This document shows, one piece after another, positions 8,706 to 17,678 of a stretch of DNA of 55,934 bases. The translations under genes and the position numbers were made by a program. Under the pieces are notes generated by a model that worked only from the letters and a program-made list of their open reading frames with translations, did no database searches and was not told the DNA's origin. The stretch comes from Deltaproteobacteria bacterium (lineage in GTDB: Bacteria; Desulfobacterota; Desulfobacteria; Desulfobacterales; C00003060), in assembly GCA_003647275.1 (NCBI GenBank), contig QMMN01000013.1, positions 1 to 55,934 on the forward strand. Reading direction: 5' to 3'. How positions within the stretch are numbered: the stretch's first letter is position 1; every line of letters begins with the position of its first letter.

Positions 8706-8789
8706 CCCCGTCCTTTAGGGCGGGGTCAAGGGGAGCTATACAAAAATGTTTATTTTCCTTACCGGGAAGCCCCGCCCTTCAGGGCGGGG
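8706..8789. repeat. Pair of GC-rich hairpins resembling IS200/IS605 ends
   Basis: CCCCGTCC-TTTA-GGGCGGGG (8706-8725) and CCCCGCCC-TTCA-GGGCGGGG (8770-8789), 44 nt apart, have the shape of hairpins found at ends of IS200/IS605 or TnpB-type elements and their non-autonomous derivatives. No transposase remnant is recognisable between or beside them. The rest of the 8287-8858 gap holds no gene I can support. Confidence 0.4.
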
Positions 8790-8858
8790 AGGCTTCACAG
8801 TTTAAAAGCAATAAATGACCAGCAACCTCTTCATTGGGATGATTTGCAACAGCCCGGT

Positions 8859-8899
8859 AAAAAAAGACCCCGGACGGGAAAAGCCGTCCAGGGTCTTTT
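8859..8899 (-). terminator. Intrinsic terminator of the porin gene
   Basis: On the - strand, AAAAGACCCTGGACGGC pairs with CCGTCCGGGGTCTTTTT across a short TTTTCC loop and ends in a T-run, starting 21 nt after the porin stop codon. Confidence 0.85.
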
Positions 8900-8920
8900 G
8901 GGCTTGGGTTGGGTTCTTAT

Positions 8921-10228
8921 CTAGAAGGTCACTTCAAGCTTGTGGAACAAACTCCAGGTATTGTCCACAGTGGCGCCTGCAACACCTTGCTTCCACAGGT
9001 CGCCAGCATCCAGGAACCCGTAAATAATCTGATAGGTCAGGTTGTCCATGAGCTGGACCTTGCAACCCACATCATATTCCCAGCCATAGTCGTCATCCAT
9101 GTTAGCGGTTCGCCCGGTCTCATCGGCCGTGGCCTTGGCCGCGATCGCGTTCAGCGTCACATTTTCCATGGGTGAGAACTCTGCGGTGAGGAAGCCGATC
9201 TTGAAACCGCAGTTCGTAGCAGCAGCAGTAGCATTTCCGCCGTTCAAGTTCGACACCCCGCCGAGGGTGGCATCGTTGGTTGCGCCGGTCAGGATCAGGA
9301 GCGGCTCCCAGTCAACAGCGTATCCGTATGCATTGTTCTCCTTGTCATTGGCATTGCCGTCGCCTTCTGCAAAGGCATAACCAAGACCGACTTTTGCCGG
9401 CCCAAGGCTAACATTGCCGTACAGGTAGTAGGACATCGCATCCCAGTCAATATCATTTCGGGCTGAGTCATAGTAATCTTGATATTTGCCGGTCTTATAC
9501 CCGAGCTCACCTTCCAGATAGACGGGTCCGAAGGTGGCCTTAAAGTAGGGACAGAACTGCCAGTATTTCTGGTCGTAGCTCACGCTGGTACTCTGACCAG
9601 ACAAAGTGTCGGTGTTCGAGATATCCGAATTTGTCTTGTCATTGATATAAGCAGTCAAGAGACCGGCCTCAAGGCCTTCTTGCTTGTACTGGACCGACAG
9701 GTAATACGCATCAGCGTCACTGTCCGCTACTTCCGGGTACCCTGTTGCCGAATCCTGTTCCGTGGTCTTTTGATAGATGGCCATCACCGTGATGGGATCG
9801 ATCACCTTGACCAGCTTGATACGGTCGGCCTCAGTGCCTGAGTCGTTAAACACAAGGCCATAGGTCCCAGCGGACATACGACCCACATACAGGTCGAACA
9901 GGTCGAACTTGGCGGTCAGATAGGCGCGATCCCAGTCGATGTTAGAGGCAGTACCCACGGTATCCCCAGTGCCCCACTGCTTGTTGTCCAGGGCATCAAA
10001 CCGAGTGGTTACCGAAAGGTTGTCGGAAACCTTAAACACGGTCTGCAGCCGGAACCGCATGTCCATGAAGGCGCGGCTGGCGCCGGTTTGGTCATTCAGG
10101 TCCGTATTGTTCATGTAGTACCCACGGGCCCGGTAGGCGCCGCTGAAGTCTACATCCACCGCCATGGCCGGTATGGCAAAGAGCATGATTGCTGCCACGG
10201 CCACGGCAATAACGGTTAATTTCTTCAT
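8921..10228 (-). CDS. Outer-membrane porin-like beta-barrel protein
   Basis: A 435-residue secreted protein with a clean signal peptide (MKKLTVIAVAVAAIMLFAIP then AMA, cleavage before VDVDFSG). It has alternating amphipathic strands with many Gly, Tyr and Asp residues and ends in an aromatic terminus (KLEVTF), the usual C-terminal Phe of outer-membrane barrels. It should form a diffusion channel; the substrate is unknown. The start at 10228 is chosen for its strong AGGAGGA site and signal peptide; the reading frame extends further upstream to 10297 without support. It has its own promoter (10399-10427) and terminator (8859-8899), so it is a single-gene unit, probably highly expressed. Confidence 0.85.
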   Translation of the reverse strand: MKKLTVIAVAVAAIMLFAIPAMAVDVDFSGAYRARGYYMNNTDLNDQTGASRAFMDMRFRLQTVFKVSDNLSVTTRFDALDNKQWGTGDTVGTASNIDWDRAYLTAKFDLFDLYVGRMSAGTYGLVFNDSGTEADRIKLVKVIDPITVMAIYQKTTEQDSATGYPEVADSDADAYYLSVQYKQEGLEAGLLTAYINDKTNSDISNTDTLSGQSTSVSYDQKYWQFCPYFKATFGPVYLEGELGYKTGKYQDYYDSARNDIDWDAMSYYLYGNVSLGPAKVGLGYAFAEGDGNANDKENNAYGYAVDWEPLLILTGATNDATLGGVSNLNGGNATAAATNCGFKIGFLTAEFSPMENVTLNAIAAKATADETGRTANMDDDYGWEYDVGCKVQLMDNLTYQIIYGFLDAGDLWKQGVAGATVDNTWSLFHKLEVTF

Positions 10229-10398
10229 GTGTTCTCCTCCTGTGTCTGCTAGTCTTGTTAATCGTTGTTCATCAATAATCTCATTTGAGCCGTTCAAACT
10301 TGCCTACCAAAAAGAAACCCGCATCACCTCCTTTGCTATTATGGTATTTTCTGTAAAGGCCTGATACACGATCAGGGCACTCCTACTTAAAAAAAGAT

Positions 10399-10427
10399 CT
10401 TATACAGATCAACAACCGGTTTGTCAA
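10399..10427 (-). promoter_or_regulatory. Sigma-70-type promoter of the porin gene
   Basis: On the - strand TTGACA (10427-10422) and TATAAG (10404-10399) are separated by exactly 17 nt. The 5' leader of about 165 nt contains AAAGGAGGTGAT at 10334-10323, a full anti-Shine-Dalgarno complement with no gene of useful size behind it. Between 10428 and 10779 I see no supported gene. Confidence 0.75.
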
Positions 10428-10779
10428 GATTTTTTTGCTGTTTTTTTGACTGCTTGCTCATCCTTGACCTTCACAGTTTGCCTTTGTCCGCTGAGGAGGA
10501 AAATACTCACGGGTCATGGTGGGCGTCGCACACCAGAGGCCATCGTTCTGTTTTCAGGGTTCCGGCTCAAGATCGCGGCCACACGCGGCATCATGAAACT
10601 GAACATACATTTTGTACCACCATCCCATGGTGCGTCTTATCAGGCGGTGGCCATTCAAAGGGCCTTGGCGTGGGGGGACGATATCAAAAAGCACAGACCA
10701 ATATCGAAAACCACCATAAAAATCACCGCGGTTGTTGTGGCAAAAAAGGCTATTTCCCTGCGTGTGCTTGTAGCCATTT

Positions 10780-12927
10780 TTAATCGAGGCCCCCTTCAAG
10801 CCTTCTTATCTTTTCCAAGACCTTTTCACGAAGGGGTGTGTTGGGTCTCAGTGCCAGATAGCGCCTGTAATGGGCCACGGCTTCCTTTCTCTTCAAGGGA
10901 TTTAGGCTGTACAGGCTGCCCAGACTTAGATAGGCCTCTGCTGTGCGAGGGTTTAATCGCACGGCTTTTTTTAAGACCGCTTCTGCATCGTCATACATCT
11001 CGAGGCTCATCCACACCCCTCCGAGATTGGTGCAGGTGCAGGCATTTTGAGGGTTGATCTCGAGGGATTTTTGGTAGGCCTGTATGGCCTTCCCGTATTG
11101 TTTCAATCTTCGAAACAGGTTCCCCATGTTGAAGTAGGTATTTGCCGCTGAATCCGGGGCCTGTTCGATGACCGCCTGATAGTATTTGAGGGCCTCTTCA
11201 TACATCCCCTTTTCAGCGTAAGCCACACCCAGGTTATGCATGGCAATGGGATTGTGTCCGGCTCCGGTTTTAAGCGGTATATAGGGCATGGCCAGTACTT
11301 TCTTGTACGCGGCAATTGCTTCGTCCAGCCGGCCGGCCTTGTGAAGGGCCTCACCATAGTTGTTATACGGCCTGCTTAGGCCAGGGGACTTTTTGATGGC
11401 ATCCGCCCAGAGGGTGAGTTCGTCTTGCCATATGCGGTTTCGCATAAAGGTCAGGATTGCAAGGGTCACAATAATCGGGATCGCAATGGACCAGAACAGA
11501 CGGGGCCGCTTCGTGTATCTATAGATGTCTGCAATAATGAACGCAAGTGCTATCATGGAAAGATAAACCCGGTGTTCAGCCACAAATATCTTGTTGGGGA
11601 TGATGCTGGAGGTGACTGACAGGGTCACAAAAAACCAGAGGATGCCAAGGGAGATCAGGCGAGATCGACGGTAGACCCAAAGTGCAAAAGCCGCCAGCAT
11701 CATTATTCCCAGACAGGCGACCAATGTGGTGTTGTCAAACAGGCTGCTTGACACATGAAAATCGTGCTCAATATTTTGCCCGAAAGGCCACACCAAAAGC
11801 CTCAGGTAGATCCCCCATATAATACCAAGCTGTGAAAAAAAATAGGTCTGCCTGGTCAATTGTTCAGGTGCCCATCGTGGCAACAGCTTGTCCATGCCTG
11901 AAACCGACTCGGTTATGGCGTCCAGGTTGGGTGCCTTGAGTACGACGAGGTGGACGTATGGAATGATCAAACCGGTCATAAGAAGCGGCAGGAGATAAAG
12001 GAGCCGTTTCCCAGGGCCCTTAAGGTCATGTTGCACAAAGAAAAATTCGATTAGTACAAGCACCACAGGGAGCGTAAGGGCCATCTCCTTGGTAAGCATG
12101 GCCAGGGTTGCTGTCAAAACAGAAAGGGTGTACCAGGCGAGGTGATTCATGCTGAAAAATAGCTTTTTATGGGGTAATTGTTCAGCATCTGGGGTAAGAA
12201 AAACCGCTTCTCTTCGGCATCCAATGCCTTTAGTCGCTGTGCTGGTATCCTTGCTGGAAATGGCTGGATGCCTACGTTCAGCGGTATTCCTTACCCCGTG
12301 AGCGGTTATTTTATGGTCGGCCCTGTGGGTCGCCCCGCACAAGATCATGCTTCGGGCTTTTAGGTAACAGACGACAGCGGCCACATAGAAAAGGGTGGCC
12401 AAGGATGTATAACGTTGCGATATGTAGGTCACGGACTGGGTGGCCAGGGGATGGGCCAAAAAGATCAGGGCACCAAAAAAAGCGGGCCAGAAGCGGGTAT
12501 CATTGAGCAGGGGGAAAAGTGGGATCCCCCCGCGATTCAAGGGATCGGATCCTCCGGAAGTCTTATTCGCTTTACAAAGACAGAGGATCACAAAGAGTAA
12601 ATGATAGACCAGGAATGCCGTGCATACATGGATGAGAAGGTTGACGATATGGTAGCCCAGCACATCAGGGCCAGCGAGCCAGTAGTTGAAGGCAAAGCTC
12701 AATTCAGCGATCACGCGTGTGTTGGCCCTTTTGCCGGCCAGGGTGCACCTGTTCAGGATGTCCTGAAACGTGCTGTCCACAAACACATGTCTGTCGTCAT
12801 AATGGGGGGGGACATTGAACGTGTTTGAATAGATGGCCAAGCCGATGGCAAGAAAGAAGAACAAGACCATTATATGGGTCTTCAAATATCTGTGGCTCAG
12901 TTCTTGGGGATCAGGATGACAGGTCAT
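10780..12927 (-). CDS. TMTC/GT-C-like membrane protein with C-terminal TPR repeats (TPR protein B)
   Basis: A 715-residue protein. Multiple membrane spans occupy residues about 18-480. The first extracytoplasmic loop carries YSNTFNVPPHYDDRHVF, where the DD pair resembles the acidic site of PMT/TMTC-type glycosyltransferases. Four or five TPR repeats follow at about 495-715. It is a paralog of protein C just upstream, whose end overlaps its start by 17 nt, so the two are probably co-translated. Residues about 211-246 come from the palindromic element. The last about 115 residues are nearly identical to those of the + strand gene at 15744. A protein-glycosylation role is inferred. Confidence 0.8.
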   Translation of the reverse strand: MTCHPDPQELSHRYLKTHIMVLFFFLAIGLAIYSNTFNVPPHYDDRHVFVDSTFQDILNRCTLAGKRANTRVIAELSFAFNYWLAGPDVLGYHIVNLLIHVCTAFLVYHLLFVILCLCKANKTSGGSDPLNRGGIPLFPLLNDTRFWPAFFGALIFLAHPLATQSVTYISQRYTSLATLFYVAAVVCYLKARSMILCGATHRADHKITAHGVRNTAERRHPAISSKDTSTATKGIGCRREAVFLTPDAEQLPHKKLFFSMNHLAWYTLSVLTATLAMLTKEMALTLPVVLVLIEFFFVQHDLKGPGKRLLYLLPLLMTGLIIPYVHLVVLKAPNLDAITESVSGMDKLLPRWAPEQLTRQTYFFSQLGIIWGIYLRLLVWPFGQNIEHDFHVSSSLFDNTTLVACLGIMMLAAFALWVYRRSRLISLGILWFFVTLSVTSSIIPNKIFVAEHRVYLSMIALAFIIADIYRYTKRPRLFWSIAIPIIVTLAILTFMRNRIWQDELTLWADAIKKSPGLSRPYNNYGEALHKAGRLDEAIAAYKKVLAMPYIPLKTGAGHNPIAMHNLGVAYAEKGMYEEALKYYQAVIEQAPDSAANTYFNMGNLFRRLKQYGKAIQAYQKSLEINPQNACTCTNLGGVWMSLEMYDDAEAVLKKAVRLNPRTAEAYLSLGSLYSLNPLKRKEAVAHYRRYLALRPNTPLREKVLEKIRRLEGGLD
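10796..11140. repeat. Duplicated TPR-coding segment (inverted partner at 17240-17585)
   Basis: The - strand here and the + strand at 17240-17585 encode the same C-terminal TPR block (NLFRRLKQYGKAIQAYQK..., ...TPLREKVLE). Nucleotide identity looks about 90% over the sampled core, far higher than in the rest of the two genes. This suggests recent duplication or gene conversion. Confidence 0.75.
12191..12297. repeat. In-frame palindromic element, copy B
   Basis: Ends GGGGTAAGAAAAACCGCT and AGCGGTATTCCTTACCCC are near-perfect inverted repeats, 107 bp end to end. Translated on the - strand it gives RNTAERRHPAISSKD... CRREAVFLTPD. Relative to its paralog C the insertion lies before the membrane segment HLAWYTLSVLTATLAML. 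Confidence 0.88.
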
Positions 12928-15352
12928 GGTCTTGGATGTGATTCATCAATCGTCGATTTTCATGAAGGAGGGCCTCCACCTCGCTGCGCCTGGCATCATC
13001 AGGCGACAGTTGCAAGAAGCGATTAAGGTGGAAGACAGCAAGCCGGTTATCCTTGAGATGGTGTGAGTAGATGATCCCAAGATTGAGATGGGCCGGGGCA
13101 AAATTTGAATTGTACGAAAGGGCCGTCTGGTAAGCTTCTTTGGCCTTATTATAAGCCTTTTTCATCATGAGGATGTTTCCCAGGTTATTGTAAAAGGATG
13201 GGACGCCAGGTTTCAGGCGGATGGCCTTTCTGTAATTTTTTTCAGCCTCATCCAGGCGGTTCAACCCCACCAGGGCGTTCCCCTTGTTATAATAGGCTTC
13301 TGCAAACCCGGGCCTGAGCGATACCACCCTGTCGTATAATCGAACGGCCTGGCCATGCTCACCTCTGGCAAGATGGATATCTGCCAGATTCAGGTAGGCT
13401 TCCGCAAAATCAGGTTTCATCCTTATGGCCTGTTGTAAGCAGTCCTCAGACCTTGCCAGTTGGCCGTGTGCATAATAGATTTCAGAGAGCTTGAACAGGA
13501 TATCGGGAAATAAAAGGTGCGGAAATGAATGCTGGGTCGAAAGGATCTTTTTATAGGCCTTTACAGCCTCCTCCCATGCCCCCATTTTTTCATAGGTCTT
13601 TCCCAGGTTGTAAAGCACGGTCGGCGAGTCAGGTCTGATTTGGGCAGCCTGATGGAAACTCTCCAGGGCCTCCTGATATCTCTTTTGATCAACATAGACG
13701 TTTCCCAGGTTATTGTAGGCGATGTAGTGGTCCTTACCCTCGCGCCAAGGTTCCGGAGGGACGGCCAGGGCTCTTTTGTAGGCGGCCACGGCTTCGTCCA
13801 GCCGCCCGACCTCTCGCAGGGCCCGACCATAGTTGATGAGGGGCCGGGACCTTTCAGGTGATTTTTGGCTTGCATCAGCCCACAGGGTCAGGGGGGTTTG
13901 CCATACCCTGTTTCGCCAATAGGTGAGTCCGGAAGCCAGCAATAGGACGGGAATCAATGCACAGATATAGCGTTTCCAGCGGTGTTCCCATTTGGGCAGG
14001 GCAGCTACCACAAAGCTCATGCCGATCAGGGGGATATATGCCCGATGCTCTGCCACGAACTCGGTATTTGGAACGATGCTACTGGTGGGCGAAATTGTGA
14101 GCAAAAACCACATGATACCAAAGGAGGCAAGCCTTGACCGCCTGAAAAGCCAGAGCCCAACACCAAACAGGGTGCCCAGGAAAAGAAAGGAGGCAAGGAC
14201 GGGCGTTTCAAACAGGCTTTCAGATACCACAAAGGCGTGGTCGACATTTTGACCGATCGGCCAGACCATGAGCTTAAGATAGGTCCCCACAATGACCTTG
14301 AGTTGTGTGAAAAAGTAGCTTGAACGCGACACCGTGGGTGCCCAGGTCGTCAGGGTGTCAAGGGCGTCGAGGGACTTGGGACCAGGGGCTTTTCCACTCA
14401 GTGTACGCACAGCAGGAATGATGAGAACCGTGGTCAAAAGCGGGAAGAGGTACAGGATCCGTTTTTGAAGGGCTCCAAAGCCTGTTTGTAATCGTTCACC
14501 ATTTGGGCTAAGGGAGACCGCTTCTTTTCGGCCTCCAATGCCTTTATACGGTGTGCCGGTATCCTCGGTTGAAATGGCTGGATGCCTACATTCAGCGGTC
14601 TCCCTTAGCCCCTGAACTGTTACGTCTGTTTTAATAAAATAGTATTCAGTCATCAGGATTGCAACAGGAAGCGTGATCGATACTTCCTTGGTGAGCATGG
14701 CAAAGACTGCCAGGAAAAAGGAGACCGCATACCAGACGAGGTGGGGTGCTGCGAAAAAACGATCGTTTTGTTTAAAGATGACCCGTGCCCGCACAAAGGA
14801 TGCCAGGGTGCCCATGTAAAAAAATGCTGCCAGCGAGGTATAGCGCTGGGTTATATAAGTGACGGCCTGTGTGGCCAGGGGGTGGACAAGAAACAGGGCG
14901 CTTCCCAAAAGGGCGGGCCAGAGCATTGGATGCCGGGTGCCCGGGATGTCTCTATGGGCCGCTGTGCCGTGATTTTCATGCGGCCTATCTTCAAATGACG
15001 GGCAAGGGCCTTGCTCGTTACATTGATGCAGGACAAGAGATAAAAAAACATAAATCAAATAGGCCGTTCCAATATGCACCAGGATGTTGAAAAGATGATA
15101 GCCAAGCACGTGTGTGCCGGAAAGCCAGTAATTGAATGCAAAGGTAAGCTCGGCAATGACACGGTTTCCCCCGCCCCTTAAGGTACATTTATTGAAGATC
15201 TCCTCCAGGGAAAGCCCTGCAAAGACGTGTTCATCGTCAAAGTGAAAAGAGGCATTGAGTGTGTTGGAATAGATTAAGAGAGCCCAGAGCAGAAATATCA
15301 AAAGGACGGCCTTGTGTGGTACTCGGCATGATGGCAAACATACTTTATACAT
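12911..15352 (-). CDS. TMTC/GT-C-like membrane protein with long TPR array (TPR protein C)
   Basis: Paralog of protein B (813 residues from the ATG at 15352; a TTG at 15364 adds four). The N-terminal half is polytopic, with YSNTLNASFHFDDEHVF in the first loop and the acidic pair conserved. The C-terminal about 330 residues contain about eight or nine TPR units (SPTVLYNLGKTYEKMGAWEE, FAEAYYNKGNALVGLNRLDE and others). Residues about 248-283 derive from the palindromic element, placed after the membrane helix that follows the element in B. The function is not established; TPRs suggest a protein-binding role coupled to a lipid-linked sugar transferase. Confidence 0.8.
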   Translation of the reverse strand: MYKVCLPSCRVPHKAVLLIFLLWALLIYSNTLNASFHFDDEHVFAGLSLEEIFNKCTLRGGGNRVIAELTFAFNYWLSGTHVLGYHLFNILVHIGTAYLIYVFLSLVLHQCNEQGPCPSFEDRPHENHGTAAHRDIPGTRHPMLWPALLGSALFLVHPLATQAVTYITQRYTSLAAFFYMGTLASFVRARVIFKQNDRFFAAPHLVWYAVSFFLAVFAMLTKEVSITLPVAILMTEYYFIKTDVTVQGLRETAECRHPAISTEDTGTPYKGIGGRKEAVSLSPNGERLQTGFGALQKRILYLFPLLTTVLIIPAVRTLSGKAPGPKSLDALDTLTTWAPTVSRSSYFFTQLKVIVGTYLKLMVWPIGQNVDHAFVVSESLFETPVLASFLFLGTLFGVGLWLFRRSRLASFGIMWFLLTISPTSSIVPNTEFVAEHRAYIPLIGMSFVVAALPKWEHRWKRYICALIPVLLLASGLTYWRNRVWQTPLTLWADASQKSPERSRPLINYGRALREVGRLDEAVAAYKRALAVPPEPWREGKDHYIAYNNLGNVYVDQKRYQEALESFHQAAQIRPDSPTVLYNLGKTYEKMGAWEEAVKAYKKILSTQHSFPHLLFPDILFKLSEIYYAHGQLARSEDCLQQAIRMKPDFAEAYLNLADIHLARGEHGQAVRLYDRVVSLRPGFAEAYYNKGNALVGLNRLDEAEKNYRKAIRLKPGVPSFYNNLGNILMMKKAYNKAKEAYQTALSYNSNFAPAHLNLGIIYSHHLKDNRLAVFHLNRFLQLSPDDARRSEVEALLHENRRLMNHIQDHDLSS
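14505..14611. repeat. In-frame palindromic element, copy C
   Basis: Terminal arms GGGCTAAGGGAGACCGCT (14505-14522) and AGCGGTCTCCCTTAGCCC (14594-14611) are a perfect 18-bp inverted repeat, 107 bp end to end. The - strand reading is RETAECRHPAISTED... GRKEAVSLSPN. This is the least degenerate of the three copies. Confidence 0.9.
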
Positions 15353-15364
15353 CGATTCGATCAA

Positions 15365-15743
15365 ACACCAAAGGTGAAGATATTGTCAATCGTATGTATT
15401 TTGACGTGCCGCAGATTATAACCAGGCTCATGTATTTGGAAAAGGGAATGATTCATACGTATATGGAATAAAATTTATCTTTAAAAATTTTAAATAATAT
15501 CCATTTTTTGTTTCTTTATCAAGGAATTTTTTCTTCCGAAAGTGGATCTATGGCAAGATTATCCAAAAGAATACTAAAAAAGTTGCCTGTGCTTATCGGC
15601 CTGTGGTATCGGTTTACAAGACCTTAGGCCATTTATTAGTTGTTAGTTCGTCGAAATATTTTCCTACCTTCACCGAATAGTAGAAAGTTCGTTCAATCTC
15701 GCAGTCATAGGCGTTGTAGGCTGGCCTTGTTTTCACGCAAGAA
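15365..15743. other. AT-rich intergenic region without a supported gene
   Basis: This region separates the divergent TPR protein C (-) and the 15744 gene (+). It contains an A/T-rich stretch (about 15460-15520). I see no tRNA, no repeat family member and no clear promoter; it must hold the divergent promoters. Confidence 0.5.
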
Positions 15744-17609
15744 ATGATGTCAGAAACCGGAAATTTAAATATGCGGCTGTTGACAAAGAGTTGGGTCGTA
15801 CGTGTCTTGAAGACAGAACGGCTATGGATTATCTTGATTGTCGCTATAAACCTATTCCTTTCAGGTGCCTATCTCCACGAACTTTATGAAAGCGGACTAG
15901 TCGATCTGAATTTCCAGGAAGGACTCGATTCGCTCACCTACCACTTACGCGGTGTCTCCATTGCTGAAGGGGGACTGCACTGGATAACCGTCGGGCATGC
16001 TTTATACAATGCCATAGTCGGAGTCATATACTCTGTATTTGGTATTAAACCTCTCTGGATCTTTATCTTTCAGATTCTCTTGTGTTCCTTGGGATGTATA
16101 TTGCTTTATGTCTTAGGGAAAAAAATCTTTAACCCCTTTGTGGGTCTCTTGGCCGCTGCCATTTATGCTATTTATCCCGTTTCAATTTATTATACAGGGA
16201 TTATAGCCCGCGTGAATGTGGTGGCCTTTTTAAGTCTGCTCATGGTCTACATACTGACACTATGCTTAGAAAAGAAAGGCTTGTTACGGTATGCAATGGC
16301 TGTTGTAGTGTGCTCTCTCGCTGTTTCAGGCCGTTACAACATTTTGCTATTTATAGTTGCCTTTGCATTTTGGTTCCTATTTTTTCGGCATAATCTGCTG
16401 AAAAGGAATTCCTTTGTTCCTACCGTCTTGACAGGTCTCGGTTTCTTGCTTGCTACATTAGGACTGGCGTTTTGGGTTCAATTGCCCGACTTATTCAACC
16501 TCAAGCCATGGGTAATCGGAAATAGTTATGATTCCAACATGTTTTACTGTTCTCCACACAAGGAATTGATTCCTGTCGTATCAAAAGATTTTCTTCTAAG
16601 ACAAATCTATAAGGCATTTGCATTTTTCAATACCTTTGAGGCACCAAACAATTTTAACTATTATCTCTTCCGCGAAAAGGTCCGCCTTCTGCAATATCTA
16701 CCCATTTCTTTTGGCGTAATCTTTCCATTTGCCATGGTTGGCTTTGTTTCTGCTTTCAAAAACAAGAAAAATATCATGCCCGTGGCCTTGTTTGTCTGCT
16801 TTTATTCGATTTCCATAATCATATTCTTTATAGCCTCACGGTACCGCCAGCCGATTGTCCCTTTTATGATATTGATGATGTCTTATGGTATTTATGACAT
16901 CTATACCAATCTCAGAGAAAAAAGACATAAGCGCGTTGTCTCCCAAATGGCCTTTCTAATGCTGATGACACTCCTTTCCACCTGGAAGCCCGACTGTATC
17001 AAGAATGTTGAAACGGCCTGCAACGCGATTCATAGAGTAAATTTTGGCAATCTCTATAAAAGGAATGGAGAGCATCTCAAGGCCATACAAGAGTTTAAAC
17101 GCGCTATCGAGACAACACCTACATATTGGGCAGCCTATCACAACCTCGGGGCTCTGTATGCCAAGCAGGGAATGTACAAGGAGGCCTTGGACACCTATCG
17201 AGTGGTTATCCAAGAAGCCAAGGATTACCAGGCGGCTGATGCCTATTTTAATATAGGAAACCTGTTTCGAAGATTGAAACAATACGGAAAGGCCATACAG
17301 GCCTATCAAAAAGCCCTCGAGATCAATCCTCAAGATGCCTGCATCTATACCAATCTCGGAGGGGTGTGGATGAACCTCGAGATGTACGATGATGCAGAGG
17401 TAGCCTTAAAAAAGGCCGTGCGATTAAACCCTCGCGCAGCAGAGGCCTATCTAAACCTGGGCAGTCTGTACAGCCGAGATCCTTTGAAGAAAAAGGAAGC
17501 CATTGCAAATTACAGGTGCTATCTGGTGCTTAAGCCGGATACACCTCTTCGAGAAAAGGTCCTGGAAAGAATAAAAAAGCTGCAAAGTAATGTGAAAGAC
17601 CAGGGATAG
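15744..17609 (+). CDS. PMT/GT39-like membrane glycosyltransferase with C-terminal TPRs
   Basis: A 621-residue protein with about ten membrane spans (residues about 25-410) and a first-loop NFQEGLDSLTYHLRGVSIAE segment typical of ArnT/PMT-type GT39 enzymes, which transfer sugars from polyprenyl-phosphate donors. Residues about 430-621 form four TPR repeats almost identical to those of protein B on the other strand. The membrane part looks AT-richer than neighbouring genes, while the TPR part matches them, consistent with a chimeric origin. Acceptor and donor are unknown. Confidence 0.75.
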   Translation: MMSETGNLNMRLLTKSWVVRVLKTERLWIILIVAINLFLSGAYLHELYESGLVDLNFQEGLDSLTYHLRGVSIAEGGLHWITVGHALYNAIVGVIYSVFGIKPLWIFIFQILLCSLGCILLYVLGKKIFNPFVGLLAAAIYAIYPVSIYYTGIIARVNVVAFLSLLMVYILTLCLEKKGLLRYAMAVVVCSLAVSGRYNILLFIVAFAFWFLFFRHNLLKRNSFVPTVLTGLGFLLATLGLAFWVQLPDLFNLKPWVIGNSYDSNMFYCSPHKELIPVVSKDFLLRQIYKAFAFFNTFEAPNNFNYYLFREKVRLLQYLPISFGVIFPFAMVGFVSAFKNKKNIMPVALFVCFYSISIIIFFIASRYRQPIVPFMILMMSYGIYDIYTNLREKRHKRVVSQMAFLMLMTLLSTWKPDCIKNVETACNAIHRVNFGNLYKRNGEHLKAIQEFKRAIETTPTYWAAYHNLGALYAKQGMYKEALDTYRVVIQEAKDYQAADAYFNIGNLFRRLKQYGKAIQAYQKALEINPQDACIYTNLGGVWMNLEMYDDAEVALKKAVRLNPRAAEAYLNLGSLYSRDPLKKKEAIANYRCYLVLKPDTPLREKVLERIKKLQSNVKDQG

Positions 17610-17678
17610 GACGTACGAGAAGTTTAGACGATCATTCGTACCGATTTTAACAACCTACTTTCTTGGGTTTCGGGTTAA

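Noticed and set aside
10446-11057. 203-codon + strand frame starting in the porin/TPR gap (MKLNIHFVPPSHG inside)
   Set aside because: A glycosyltransferase-like start was considered, but the frame runs into the antisense of TPR protein B and has no ribosome site; codon pattern not convincing.
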